A stretch of DNA of 33,989 bases from Planctomycetota bacterium (lineage in GTDB: Bacteria; Planctomycetota; UBA8742; UBA2392), in the NCBI GenBank assembly GCA_020425695.1, contig JAGQRE010000007.1, forward strand, positions 25,584 to 59,572. The letters are read 5' to 3'. The position numbers and the translations under genes were made by a program. Below the pieces are notes generated by a model. It worked only from the letters and a program-made list of their open reading frames with translations. It was not told the origin of the DNA and did not search any database. Each line of letters starts with the position of its first letter. Positions within the stretch are counted from its first letter, which is position 1. Shown here piece by piece: positions 24,648-33,989 of this stretch.

Positions 24648-27161
24648 CTACCACTCGAGCATTTTTCCGGACAGCCCGTCCACGGTGACGATGCGCGAGC
24701 CGCTGCGCCCGCGGGTTTTCAGGTGCAGGTTCCACACCGGCAGAAACACCGGCTCAATCTTCTTGGGCGAGGCGGAGTAGCGCTTTTTGAAACTGTCCTT
24801 GATGATCGCGTCGCTTTTGCGGTTTCTGATTTCGCTCTCGCGCAGTTTCAGGCGCCCGGGAAGGATTTCCTCGAAGGTGACCGAGCCGTCGAAGTCCACG
24901 ATGCGGCTGGCATATTCCTCAGGTTTGTTTTCAAGGCGGATGCCCTCGCCCGGCTGGAAGACGACAATCTTCAGGTTCCCCGGATGCAGGTAGACGCTGT
25001 CGAGGCGTACGTCGTGGCGCTCGCGGCTGAAGATGCGGCGCAGGAACATCTTCGTGACCTTCTCGGTGAAACTGAGCTGGATCACGAGGCGGTAGTCGAG
25101 CTCGGCGTGGTCGAGGGTTTCGTCGTCGCCGATCAGCCCGAACAGCGTGCTGCGGTTGCGGACTTCGCGGGCGGCGCGCTCAGCGTCGTTGCTGGTCACG
25201 CGGCTGACGATCACACGCACCTTGCGGTCCAGTCCAAGGTCAGGGCGCAACTCCGACGCGATTGAGTAGTAGCGATGCTCACGACCGTCTTTGTACTTGC
25301 GCGCCCGCTTGGCGGCGATCAGTCGCAGCAAGCGCCCGCGGGCCGCAGCGGAGCCGATACCGGCCTTGGCTGCGAACTCTTTGGTTGACAGCGAGCCAGC
25401 CTTGGTCAGCAGTTTGTCGGCCGCCTCAAGGTCTTCATCGATCTCGGGCTGTTCCGGCTTGGGCGGCGCAGCCTTCGCGATCTGCAGAATGCGCGTTGCG
25501 GTTTTGGCTGCTACGCCCTGACTCTCAAAGGCCGGCAGCGGTTCGTCGTCGTCGTCGCTGACTTCCGGCTCGGGCTCGGCGTCGATGCGGTTGATCTGGA
25601 TGTCGTCTTCCAGTTCATAGAACCGGTCGCGAACACTGAGCGGCTCTTCCTCAATGGTTTCTTCGACGGATTCTTCGGCTTCTTCGGGACTCTCGTCGTC
25701 GCTGTCCGGGAGCGTCTCTGTTTCGTCCGCGAACTCGTCTTCGAATTCCTCCGCCCGGCGCGCATGTACGGTACCGAACTCGTCTTCGTCGTCGTCAATT
25801 GCTTCTTCGGTGTCCGCTACTTCAGGCGCCGGTGGCTCGGGGCTGATGGCGGCGGCGAGAGGCTCGTCCATCAGTGCTTCGATCTTCTCGTCGTCGAGGG
25901 TCTCGTGCTTCGTGTACAGCCAGCGGCATTGCAGGCGGTGGGTGTGCTCGAAGTTGTCAGGGCTGATCAGGACAAACTGGCCGGGCTTCTGCGCCGGCAG
26001 CTCTTCCATGATGGAGTCAACGTTGACGGGATCCAGCGACTTCACCGTCGGCTGAACCTTCTTCATGTCCTGCCGAGTCGTCAGGCGACCGATGGCCCAA
26101 GTGCCGAACTGCGCCATGGCCTTGTAGTCCACGTCGGCGGGGTTCTGCGTTGCCATCAGGCAGCAGACGCCGTACTTGCGCGCCTGCTTGAACAGCAACG
26201 ACAATGCAGGCTTGCAGGCGGGCTTGCGCACCGGCGGGATGAACGGCGCGACCTCGTCGATGTAGAACATCGCCTGCGGCTCTTTGCTCGGGTTGCGCAG
26301 CATCCAGTTGTAGAGGCGCTCGACCAGCGCGGCGACGAAGAACTCTTTGTCTTCCTGACTGTGCAGCGTGTTCAGGTACACGATGCTCAGGCGCGTCTTG
26401 CCCGGCAGCGCGCCCGCGTGTTCACCGAGACCCAGCAGCAGGTCAGTGTCCAGCGCCAGTCCTTCATGAAACAGGAGGCGACGCGCGCCAACATCAAGAC
26501 GCGCCAGCTTCTGGCAGGCGTGGTCGATCTTCTTGACGTCGAGGTATCGACCGAATTCTTCTTTGCTGGCGTCGTCGAGGTGCAGCAGGTACTTGGTAAA
26601 CGCTTCAAGGTCGCGCGGGAAATCGTTTCGCTTCTGCAGTTGCGCCAGCGCTTTATCGAACACCGCAACCAGACCTGCGCCGTCATCGCTGTCCAGATCG
26701 TAGCCGAGCAGGCTGACCACCATCGTGGCAATGCTGCTTATGGCGTAGACGCGGTCACGGGTCTGCAGAGAGTCGACGTCGATCGCCATCGGGTCCGCGC
26801 TCAGGGCGATGCCCTTGCGGCTGGCCGGCGTGAAGATGACCGGGTCAACCTTGCGTTTGAACTCCGCCGCCAGCTCCGGGTCAACGCCTTTGCTTGCAAG
26901 AAACTCGGGGTCGTCTGCGTGCAGCGCCAGGCTGCAAAGGTCGCCCTGCGGGTCGATGCAGATGGCGGGCAGCCCGTGGCGGATCATTTCTTCAATCACG
27001 ACCTTGCACAGCACCGTTTTGCCCGAGCCGCTGCTGCCCAGCGCCATCATGTGGCGCAGTAGTGTGTCGGCCTCGAGGTGCAGCGCCGGACGCTCAATGG
27101 CGGGCACGTCGCCCTCGGGCGTTTTTGGCATACGGTCAAAGCCGATGAAGAATTCAGACAT
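24648..27161 (-). CDS. HerA/VirB4-like ATPase with acidic linker and winged helix (837 aa)
   Basis: FtsK-HerA superfamily P-loop ATPase. Walker A is GSSGSGKT (42-49); Walker B is QAMFYIDEVAPF (about 296-307); CLMATQNPADVD is the sensor-like strand and WAIGRLTTRQDM follows. After the ATPase core (to about 425) comes a highly acidic Glu/Asp-rich linker (about 434-555), then a small helix-turn-helix-like segment (LSTKEFAAKAGIGSAAARGRLLRLIA) and a C-terminal region of about 210 residues. Related proteins pump or remodel DNA, often with a nuclease partner; no nurA-like gene is next to it. The ATG at 27161 is used; a GTG at 27185 would add 8 residues. It follows the oxidase operon on the same strand but is functionally unrelated. 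Confidence 0.85.
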   Translation of the reverse strand: MSEFFIGFDRMPKTPEGDVPAIERPALHLEADTLLRHMMALGSSGSGKTVLCKVVIEEMIRHGLPAICIDPQGDLCSLALHADDPEFLASKGVDPELAAEFKRKVDPVIFTPASRKGIALSADPMAIDVDSLQTRDRVYAISSIATMVVSLLGYDLDSDDGAGLVAVFDKALAQLQKRNDFPRDLEAFTKYLLHLDDASKEEFGRYLDVKKIDHACQKLARLDVGARRLLFHEGLALDTDLLLGLGEHAGALPGKTRLSIVYLNTLHSQEDKEFFVAALVERLYNWMLRNPSKEPQAMFYIDEVAPFIPPVRKPACKPALSLLFKQARKYGVCCLMATQNPADVDYKAMAQFGTWAIGRLTTRQDMKKVQPTVKSLDPVNVDSIMEELPAQKPGQFVLISPDNFEHTHRLQCRWLYTKHETLDDEKIEALMDEPLAAAISPEPPAPEVADTEEAIDDDEDEFGTVHARRAEEFEDEFADETETLPDSDDESPEEAEESVEETIEEEPLSVRDRFYELEDDIQINRIDAEPEPEVSDDDDEPLPAFESQGVAAKTATRILQIAKAAPPKPEQPEIDEDLEAADKLLTKAGSLSTKEFAAKAGIGSAAARGRLLRLIAAKRARKYKDGREHRYYSIASELRPDLGLDRKVRVIVSRVTSNDAERAAREVRNRSTLFGLIGDDETLDHAELDYRLVIQLSFTEKVTKMFLRRIFSRERHDVRLDSVYLHPGNLKIVVFQPGEGIRLENKPEEYASRIVDFDGSVTFEEILPGRLKLRESEIRNRKSDAIIKDSFKKRYSASPKKIEPVFLPVWNLHLKTRGRSGSRIVTVDGLSGKMLEW

Positions 27162-27188
27162 GTTCGCTTGTCCGCCGGTACTCACGCA

Positions 27189-27211
27189 GAAGGCGCCTTC
27201 ACGGCGCCTTC
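27189..27211. repeat. Perfect 9-bp hairpin between the oxidase operon and the ATPase gene
   Basis: GAAGGCGCC (27189-27197) and GGCGCCTTC (27203-27211) form a perfect stem with a 5-base loop. There is no T-run on the minus-strand side. It may end the oxidase operon (last stop at 27236) or act as a stabilising 3' hairpin. The stem contains GGCGCC twice, so the sequence can also be read as a short direct repeat. Confidence 0.45.
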
Positions 27212-27235
27212 GCTTACTTTCGTCCTCGCGACGTC

Positions 27236-27676
27236 TTACTCGTGGCCGTGCCCATCTTCAACTTCAGGGATGGGCGCTGTTTTGATCTGGTGCGTCTCGC
27301 GGTACTCACGAATGTTGTGCTGGTACATGGTTGAGTCAAACAGGATGTAGCCGACCATCCACGCCACGAAGGCAAGCGAGCCGATCAGAATCCAGAAGTT
27401 GAAGCGCTTGTCGTAACGCAGGTGCATGAACCACATGGCAACGACACTGGCTTTGACGCAGGCAATCCCGATTGCCACAACCACATTCATGCGCCCAAGA
27501 TTCACCTGGGCGACGGCAACCGTGATCACGGTAAGCACAAGCAGTGTACCGAGAACTGCAGCCAGCGACTTTACCGGGCTGACGTGCCCGATGGTGCCCG
27601 GCAGACCCTCATGGTGCCCGTGTTCTTCGTGGCCCTCAATGATCGTGTGCTCGGTTTCGTATGCGAGTTCAGTCAT
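27236..27676 (-). CDS. Cytochrome c oxidase subunit IV (146 aa)
   Basis: Small accessory subunit of the heme-copper oxidase, CtaF/CoxD-type. The N-terminus is rich in His/Glu (HEEHGHHEGLPG), and three hydrophobic helices follow (about 34-58, 64-85 and 92-112). The second contains KASVVAMWFMHLRYDKRF, the signature of prokaryotic subunit IV. The C-terminus is polar and ends in GHGHE. AAGGG lies about 8 bases before the ATG. It is the last gene of the operon, 12 bp after subunit III. The His-rich tails at both ends could bind metal, but this is common in the family and not shown to matter. Confidence 0.88.
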   Translation of the reverse strand: MTELAYETEHTIIEGHEEHGHHEGLPGTIGHVSPVKSLAAVLGTLLVLTVITVAVAQVNLGRMNVVVAIGIACVKASVVAMWFMHLRYDKRFNFWILIGSLAFVAWMVGYILFDSTMYQHNIREYRETHQIKTAPIPEVEDGHGHE

Positions 27677-27688
27677 TCAGTTTGCCCT

Positions 27689-28420
27689 TTACCCGATCAG
27701 GTACAGCAGCGGGAACAGGAAGATCCAGATGATGTCGACGATGTGCCAGTACAGAGCGACGTTGTCGACCGCGCCGTAGTACTTGCGGTTGAAGTCGCCG
27801 CGAATCGCGCGGATCAGCAGCCAGATGTACAGCCCCATGCCGACCAGCACGTGCAACCCGTGCAGCCCGGTCATACAGAAATAGATCGCGAAGAAGCTGC
27901 CCGTGCCCATCTGCTGAAGCTGCTCGGCAGTCAGGTTGGGGTAGGCTTCTTTCAGGTGTTCCGGGAAGTTGGCCTCGGCCACTCCGAAGTGCGAGCCCCA
28001 GACTGCGCCGATGTGAATCTTGTGTTCGTACTCGATGTACTTGACCACCATGAACGCGCAGGCGGCCAAAAAGGTCAGAGCCAGCGTGATGATCAGTCCC
28101 TTGCGTTGCTCAAGTTGCGCACAGCGCACAGACCAAGCCGCCGTCAGTGAACTGCAGAGCAGGACCACGGTGTTCAGCCCGCCCAGCTTCCAGTCGAGGA
28201 AGTAGTGGGCGTAGTGGAACATCTCCTGATGGTTCGCGCGGTATACCGCGTAGGCGGTAAACAGCCCGCAGAAGAACAGCAACTCCTGCCCCAGAAACAG
28301 CCACATGCCAAGCTTGCCCGTGGTGAACTGCTGGTTCAGGTTGTCGAAGTGCATGGCAAGCTCTTTCGGCCTTGCCGGCAGAGCTTCGTGTTTGTTTTCC
28401 GCTTCAGCGACTGTGCTCAT
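27689..28420 (-). CDS. ctaE: Cytochrome c oxidase subunit III (243 aa)
   Basis: Core membrane subunit without redox cofactors. Hydrophobic segments include GKLGMWLFLGQELLFFCGLF at the start (with the conserved Glu), LGGLNTVVLLCSSLTAAWSV, IITLALTFLAACAFMVVKYIEY, SFFAIYFCMTGLHGLHVLVGMG and YWHIVDIIWIFLFPLLYLIG. The segments GLHGLHVLVG and YWHIVDIIW are family signatures. The length of 243 and the seven-helix or five-helix layout fit bacterial caa3-type subunit III. The start is the ATG at 28420, with GAGAAG upstream, 9 bp after the subunit I stop. Confidence 0.95.
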   Translation of the reverse strand: MSTVAEAENKHEALPARPKELAMHFDNLNQQFTTGKLGMWLFLGQELLFFCGLFTAYAVYRANHQEMFHYAHYFLDWKLGGLNTVVLLCSSLTAAWSVRCAQLEQRKGLIITLALTFLAACAFMVVKYIEYEHKIHIGAVWGSHFGVAEANFPEHLKEAYPNLTAEQLQQMGTGSFFAIYFCMTGLHGLHVLVGMGLYIWLLIRAIRGDFNRKYYGAVDNVALYWHIVDIIWIFLFPLLYLIG

Positions 28421-28429
28421 GGCTTCTCG

Positions 28430-30136
<1,707 letters not shown>

Positions 30137-30151
30137 GGGTGTGTCCTTGGA

Positions 30152-31198
30152 CTAGTCCTTCAGTGATTCCATGTACGCGTAGATGCCCTCAAAGTAGGCG
30201 TCGTTCTGGTCGCCCCATTCGAATGGCGTCATGCTGTTCGGGTAGCCCTTGACGACTTTCTTCGCGGGCTCGAGTACAGACTCTCTTACGTACCCCTTGT
30301 CGACGGTGATGGTCTCACCGCTTTCCATCGTCTCTTTCTTGCCCCAGAGGCCTTTCCACGTCGGGCCGACGTTGTCACTGCCGTCAACGCTGTGACATGA
30401 CTTGCAGTACTGGTCGTAGATGCTTTTGCCGCGATCCACCAAGTCTTTGATGTTCTCGATGTTGCCGTCTTGCTCAACGGCGGCGGCCCACTCGGCTTCG
30501 GTGTCCCAAACGAATACGCGCCCCAGCATCTCAGAGTGGTCTTTACCGCAGTATTCCGTGCAGTAAAGCATGAAGCCTTCATCGGCCCCGGCCTCAGTGT
30601 GTGTCTTTGTCGGACGGAACCAGAGCTTATTGTAGCGCCCCGGGACGCAGTCCTGCTTGACGCGGAAGGCCGGGATAAACAAGGAGTGCAGCACGTCGGT
30701 GTCCGGCGTGGTCATCACAAGCTGATAGTTGCGGTCTTTGATCAGGTGAAGGTGCTTGGGTACCAGAAACTGCTTGCCTTGGCCCAGCAACTCGTCGTCA
30801 CGATAGGTGAACGTCCAGTTCCACTGCTTTGCAGTTACTTCGATTTCGTGAACGTCTTCGTTTGGCGGCGTGACCATTTCGAGGTACCAGTAGGTGCTGA
30901 TACCGAAGACGACCATGAGAATGATCAGCGGGATGATCGACCAGGCAAGCTCAAGCTTGGTGTTGTGCGTGGATGTAATCTCTTCCTTGTGGCCGGGGCG
31001 CTTGCGGTACTTCACCATGAAGTACATCGTCGCGCCGCAGATGGCGACGAAGAAGATGATGCACAGCCACAAGATCAGGTCGTATGTAAAGTCCGAGCCG
31101 GCCGCCACCGAAGACGACTGCGGCGGGAACCAGAACGAACCCCCAGCCTCTGCCAACGGCAGGCCGGGAAGACTTCCGAAGCTGAGATCAGACATCAT
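30152..31198 (-). CDS. ctaC: Cytochrome c oxidase subunit II with fused cytochrome c domain (caa3-type, 348 aa)
   Basis: Electron-entry subunit. Two membrane helices (about 40-62 and 86-106) are followed by the cupredoxin CuA domain: the strand AKQWNWTFTYRDDE and CuA ligands in MLYCTEYCGKDHSEMLG (Cys at about 211 and 215, then His and Met). A cytochrome c domain follows (about 250-348) with CKSCH heme attachment (about 266-270) and the likely axial Met in PNSMTPF (about 322). The fusion makes this a caa3 oxidase, which takes electrons through its own heme c. The hydrophobic N-terminus lacks an obvious lipobox. The ATG overlaps the SCO stop by one base (ATGA-type overlap), and GGAAG lies 8 bases upstream. 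A second ATG lies at 31195. Confidence 0.96.
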   Translation of the reverse strand: MMSDLSFGSLPGLPLAEAGGSFWFPPQSSSVAAGSDFTYDLILWLCIIFFVAICGATMYFMVKYRKRPGHKEEITSTHNTKLELAWSIIPLIILMVVFGISTYWYLEMVTPPNEDVHEIEVTAKQWNWTFTYRDDELLGQGKQFLVPKHLHLIKDRNYQLVMTTPDTDVLHSLFIPAFRVKQDCVPGRYNKLWFRPTKTHTEAGADEGFMLYCTEYCGKDHSEMLGRVFVWDTEAEWAAAVEQDGNIENIKDLVDRGKSIYDQYCKSCHSVDGSDNVGPTWKGLWGKKETMESGETITVDKGYVRESVLEPAKKVVKGYPNSMTPFEWGDQNDAYFEGIYAYMESLKD

Positions 31199-32052
31199 CA
31201 GGTCGCTTCCGCTTGAACTTGCTCATCATGAGCTTGCTCTTCCCGGTGCTTCTTCAACTCGCGATACCACCAGTAGCCCAGGAATGAAAACAGGAACACA
31301 AGTACGCCAACGCCGCCGATCTTCATCATCGTGAAGGCCCGCGACATGTTGTCAGTATATTGAAATGCGAAGCAGTTCAGCCCGAAGCCCTGACCGTCCT
31401 GATCTGGCTGCCCAAACTCACCGTTGGCTGAGGCCTGCAGTTTCGCCTGTACGTCTTCCGGCACGTAGCCGATGTTACGCAGGTAGTGTGAGATCTTGCC
31501 GTCGCCGTTCACGATGAACATGGCGGCCTTGTGGCGATACTCACCGGTCTCAGGGTCGAGCTTGTAGTGGTATCCGAGCGCGTCGGCGAGTTTCAGGATG
31601 TCTTCGTTCTCGCTTGTGGTAAGGAAATGCCAGCCCTTGTCGGCTTCGGCCTTGCCCACGAGCCCTAGGTAGCGGAGCTTTGACTTTTTGGACGTCTTGA
31701 AATCTTCTGACGGGTCAATGCTGATTGTAAGGAACACGAACTCGTTGCCCGGCGTCCAGCCCATGTCTTTGAGGGCCTTGGCCATGTCGGTCAACTGGTA
31801 GCTGCACAGGCGTGGGCAGTTCGTGTAGTTCAGGCTGATCAGGACCGGTCGTCCCTGCTTGAAATACTGACCCAGCGTTACGCGTTCGTTGTCGTCGTCG
31901 GTGAAGGTCAGATCAAGCGGGATCTCGCCCCCGATGTTCTCAATGACTTCAACGCCTCGCAGCTCGTACTCAAGCTGTGCGGTGGACTGTGCGGCACAAA
32001 CACATGCGCACAGCGCTGTTGCAAGCATCAATGATATCGACTTGAAGTACAT
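31198..32052 (-). CDS. SCO1/SenC-family copper chaperone, membrane-anchored (284 aa)
   Basis: Thioredoxin-fold protein that loads copper into the CuA site of subunit II, the next gene. The signal peptide MYFKSISLMLATALCACVCA is followed by the SCO domain with copper ligands C79 and C83 in NCPRLCSY and the third ligand His (H174, in YRHKAAMF). A second hydrophobic segment near the C-terminus (about 248-266, GGVGVLVFLFSFLGYWWY) anchors it, with a charged cytoplasmic tail. Start: ATG at 32052, which gives a clean signal peptide; a longer frame to 32202 runs into the promoter region. It is the first gene of the oxidase operon, as is common in planctomycetes and some other phyla. Confidence 0.93.
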   Translation of the reverse strand: MYFKSISLMLATALCACVCAAQSTAQLEYELRGVEVIENIGGEIPLDLTFTDDDNERVTLGQYFKQGRPVLISLNYTNCPRLCSYQLTDMAKALKDMGWTPGNEFVFLTISIDPSEDFKTSKKSKLRYLGLVGKAEADKGWHFLTTSENEDILKLADALGYHYKLDPETGEYRHKAAMFIVNGDGKISHYLRNIGYVPEDVQAKLQASANGEFGQPDQDGQGFGLNCFAFQYTDNMSRAFTMMKIGGVGVLVFLFSFLGYWWYRELKKHREEQAHDEQVQAEAT

Positions 32053-32347
32053 GGCTGAGTCAAACCAAATCGTCACCCGAGGGCGCGTTCCGGCACCCTT
32101 CAACAGGGGTGCTTTAGCATGTTGGGCGGTGTTGTTACAGAGGGAAATTGTTCTGAGTTCAGGCACAAGAGACAGTGGTCTCAACCCGTAAAATAAGACC
32201 ATTCAGGGCCGAAATACCTGACAAAATTGTAGACTCGCGAACCCGCCCGGCTATCAGGACACACGGGTCTTGTAAAACACGGGCAACTTGGGGAAAACCG
32301 CGCGCCGCAGGGTATGCTGGTAGTGCGCAGTAAGTAGAAGAACCGCC
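32053..32347. promoter_or_regulatory. Divergent control region between the oxidase operon and ctaA-ctaB
   Basis: About 295 bases between SCO (minus, start 32052) and the heme synthase fusion (plus, start 32348). Two inverted repeats stand out: GAGAC-AGTG-GTCTC (32169-32182) and the near-hairpin CAACA...TGCT-TT-AGCA-TGTTG (32101-32124). A sequence rich in A/T (AAAATAAG, GACAAAATTGTAG) lies at 32190-32235 and may hold promoter elements. Shared regulation of oxidase and heme A genes is likely, but no specific regulator site can be named. Confidence 0.45.
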
Positions 32348-33989
32348 GTGAGCAGCAGTGACGTAAAACAGACCGATCTTCAGCGCTGGGCGCATCGCTT
32401 TGCGATCGCGTGCACGGGCTTGTTGTTGTTCATGATCGCCGTCGGCGCCATGGTTACGACGACCCGCGCCGGTGACACAAACCCCGGCTGGTCCTGGCGC
32501 TTCTGGGAGTGGTTCACGAGCTGGTGGCAGGCCCAGGGCGGGCGCGCCTGGGAAGACGGGCACCGCGTTATCGGCACGGTGATCGGCTTCTTCGGCATCG
32601 GGCTGGCCTTCACGCTATGGAAAGCTGAAAAAGGAAAGCCGCGGCGCTGGCTGGGCGTGATCGCGCTTGGGCTGATCTGCCTGCAAGGTGTCTTAGGCGG
32701 GCTACGCGTACTCGTTGTCAGTGATGCTGACGTCCGCGACACAGTCTTGGCTTACACAGGCGGCGGATATGATGTTGAGTTGCGCCGCGCCATCAAGGCG
32801 ATGTTTCACGGCGTAATCGCGCAGGTCATTCTCTCATTTATTGCGTGCGTTGTGGTTGTGACGTCAACGCGCTGGGCTATGCCGTGGCAAGCCCAGAAAT
32901 CGCGCGATGCCGGGCTGTCGCGGAAACTCAGCTTGCTGCTTGTTCCCTTGGCTGTCGGCCAGCTTGCATTGGGTACGCTGGTGCGGCAGACGGGCGACCA
33001 TGTGATGTGGCACGTAGGCGGCGCGTTCGTGATCTCGACGGGTGTCATTGTCATGCTGATGCGGGTCTTCCGCTTTCACGCGACCCACACCCCGTTGCGC
33101 AGGGTTGCCACGCTGATCGCCTTCCTTCTTATCACGCAGGTTTTCCTGGGCGTCGTGCCGTGGATGTTAACCCAGGGCAATTTGGTCTCAAGTGACCCGG
33201 CCAGTACGGTGGCGATTCTGCGCACGGCCCACGTTACCGTCGGTGCAACTCTGCTGATGCTGCTGAGTGTGCAGGCCTTGTGGCTGCATCGTCTTGCGCT
33301 GCCCAGTGACGGCGAGCGCTCGGCCGTCACGACAGCCGGCGAATTTGAGCACAGCCTGCGCACGCGTCTGCACGACTACACGGTCCTCAGCAAGGCGCGT
33401 TTGTCCGGGTTAGTAATGGTGACGGTGGCGGCGGGCTACTTCATCGGCTCGCCGGGCAAGCCGAACGTGGTTGTGCTGCTGGCCACGATGATTGGTGTTT
33501 CTCTCGTAGCGGCCGGGACGTCGGCGTTCAACCAGTACATCGAGCGCGACAAAGACGCGCGTATGGAGCGTACGCGGAATCGTCCGCTACCGTCCGGGCG
33601 CATGACCCCGCCCCATGCGTTCGCTTTCGGCGTGGTCACTTCGATTGTGGGTCTCGCCATTGTACTGCTGGGAGTGAATGTGCTCGCAGCTGCCATGACG
33701 GGGCTTACCAGCGCGATTTACGTGTTGATCTATACACCGCTGAAGACACGTACGACCCTGAACACACTGGTAGGTGCAGTTCCGGGGGCGCTGCCGCCGA
33801 TGATCGGCTGGGTGGCTGCAACGGGCGGCATCAATCTGCACGCGTTCGTGTTGTTCGCAATTCTGTATGTCTGGCAACTCCCGCACTTCTGGTCGATCGC
33901 CTGGCTGTATCGCGAGGACTATAAAGAAGGCGGCATGCGCATGCTGAGCGTTGAGGATTCAGACGGCGGTATGCTCGCGCGGCAGATCA
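32348..33989 (+). CDS. Heme A synthase fused to heme O synthase (CtaA-CtaB), truncated at the right edge
   Basis: One uninterrupted frame of 547 codons runs from GTG at 32348 to the window end. Residues 1 to about 335 are a COX15/CtaA heme A synthase with eight likely helices and the four conserved histidines H72 (EDGHRVIG), H154 (AMFHGVI), H222 (DHVMWHVGG) and H295 (RTAHVTVG). Residues from about 341 on are a CtaB protoheme IX farnesyltransferase: DYTVLSKARLSGL, the prenyl-diphosphate motif NQYIERDKDARMERTRNRPL (395-414), YTPLKTRTTLNTLVGAVPGALPP and DYKEGGMRML. The second half converts heme B to heme O and the first half converts heme O to heme A, so the fusion could channel the substrate. 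The gene is divergent from the oxidase operon. The start is tentative, as no strong ribosome site is seen. Confidence 0.93.
   Translation, partial: MSSSDVKQTDLQRWAHRFAIACTGLLLFMIAVGAMVTTTRAGDTNPGWSWRFWEWFTSWWQAQGGRAWEDGHRVIGTVIGFFGIGLAFTLWKAEKGKPRRWLGVIALGLICLQGVLGGLRVLVVSDADVRDTVLAYTGGGYDVELRRAIKAMFHGVIAQVILSFIACVVVVTSTRWAMPWQAQKSRDAGLSRKLSLLLVPLAVGQLALGTLVRQTGDHVMWHVGGAFVISTGVIVMLMRVFRFHATHTPLRRVATLIAFLLITQVFLGVVPWMLTQGNLVSSDPASTVAILRTAHVTVGATLLMLLSVQALWLHRLALPSDGERSAVTTAGEFEHSLRTRLHDYTVLSKARLSGLVMVTVAAGYFIGSPGKPNVVVLLATMIGVSLVAAGTSAFNQYIERDKDARMERTRNRPLPSGRMTPPHAFAFGVVTSIVGLAIVLLGVNVLAAAMTGLTSAIYVLIYTPLKTRTTLNTLVGAVPGALPPMIGWVAATGGINLHAFVLFAILYVWQLPHFWSIAWLYREDYKEGGMRMLSVEDSDGGMLARQI

Noticed and set aside
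25764..27062. Plus-strand frame of 432 codons
   Set aside because: Antisense to the HerA-like ATPase, whose Walker motifs show which strand is coding.

Overview
This window is a 34 kb stretch of a fairly GC-rich bacterial chromosome. It is densely packed with genes on both strands and has no tRNA, rRNA, CRISPR array or intact insertion sequence that I can see. The best taxonomic guess is a planctomycete or close relative. The grounds are a very large Ser/Thr kinase with TPR and PDZ regions and a DWG (not DFG) motif, an ECF sigma factor next to a membrane protein with a terpene-cyclase-like alpha/alpha-toroid domain, a proline-rich DUF4190-like pair, and an aerobic SCO-caa3 oxidase operon. This assignment is inference from gene content, not from a marker gene.

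Layout. 1-3108 (minus): a secreted-protein start cut by the window edge, a small anchored protein, a GNAT acetyltransferase and a RecQ helicase. 3139-4326 (minus): two membrane proteins of unknown role. 4475-7642 (plus): an ECF sigma factor, then a single-pass membrane protein with five 26-residue cytoplasmic tandem repeats and an extracytoplasmic toroid domain, probably its partner. 7715-10144 (minus): a TerB-like protein and the tRNA methylthiotransferase MiaB, separated by a clear terminator. 10364-12015 (plus): two adjacent proline-rich membrane paralogues. 12102-19646 (plus): a transaldolase-type aldolase, a long U32-family protein, an orphan sigma-54 response regulator, a small unknown protein of different base composition, ArgC and an endonuclease/exonuclease/phosphatase-fold protein. 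19752-24479 (plus): the giant kinase.

24517-24614 holds a non-coding multi-hairpin element, convergently flanked by the kinase and a HerA-like ATPase (24648-27161, minus). 27236-32052 (minus) is the respiratory operon in the order SCO, subunit II with fused cytochrome c, subunit I, subunit III, subunit IV. A divergent promoter region separates it from a fused heme A synthase/heme O synthase gene that runs off the right edge.

How the genes work together. The right-hand third is a coherent terminal oxidase module: heme A made by the CtaA-CtaB fusion, copper delivered by SCO, and a caa3-type oxidase whose subunit I carries the YSHP signature of the A2 subclass. The sigma factor plus toroid protein looks like an envelope signalling pair, and the giant kinase and sigma-54 regulator add further signal transduction. 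The items most worth a second look are the 26-residue repeat array in the sigma-linked protein, the 98-bp structured element at 24517-24614, the inverted repeat at 15544-15599, and the CtaA-CtaB fusion.
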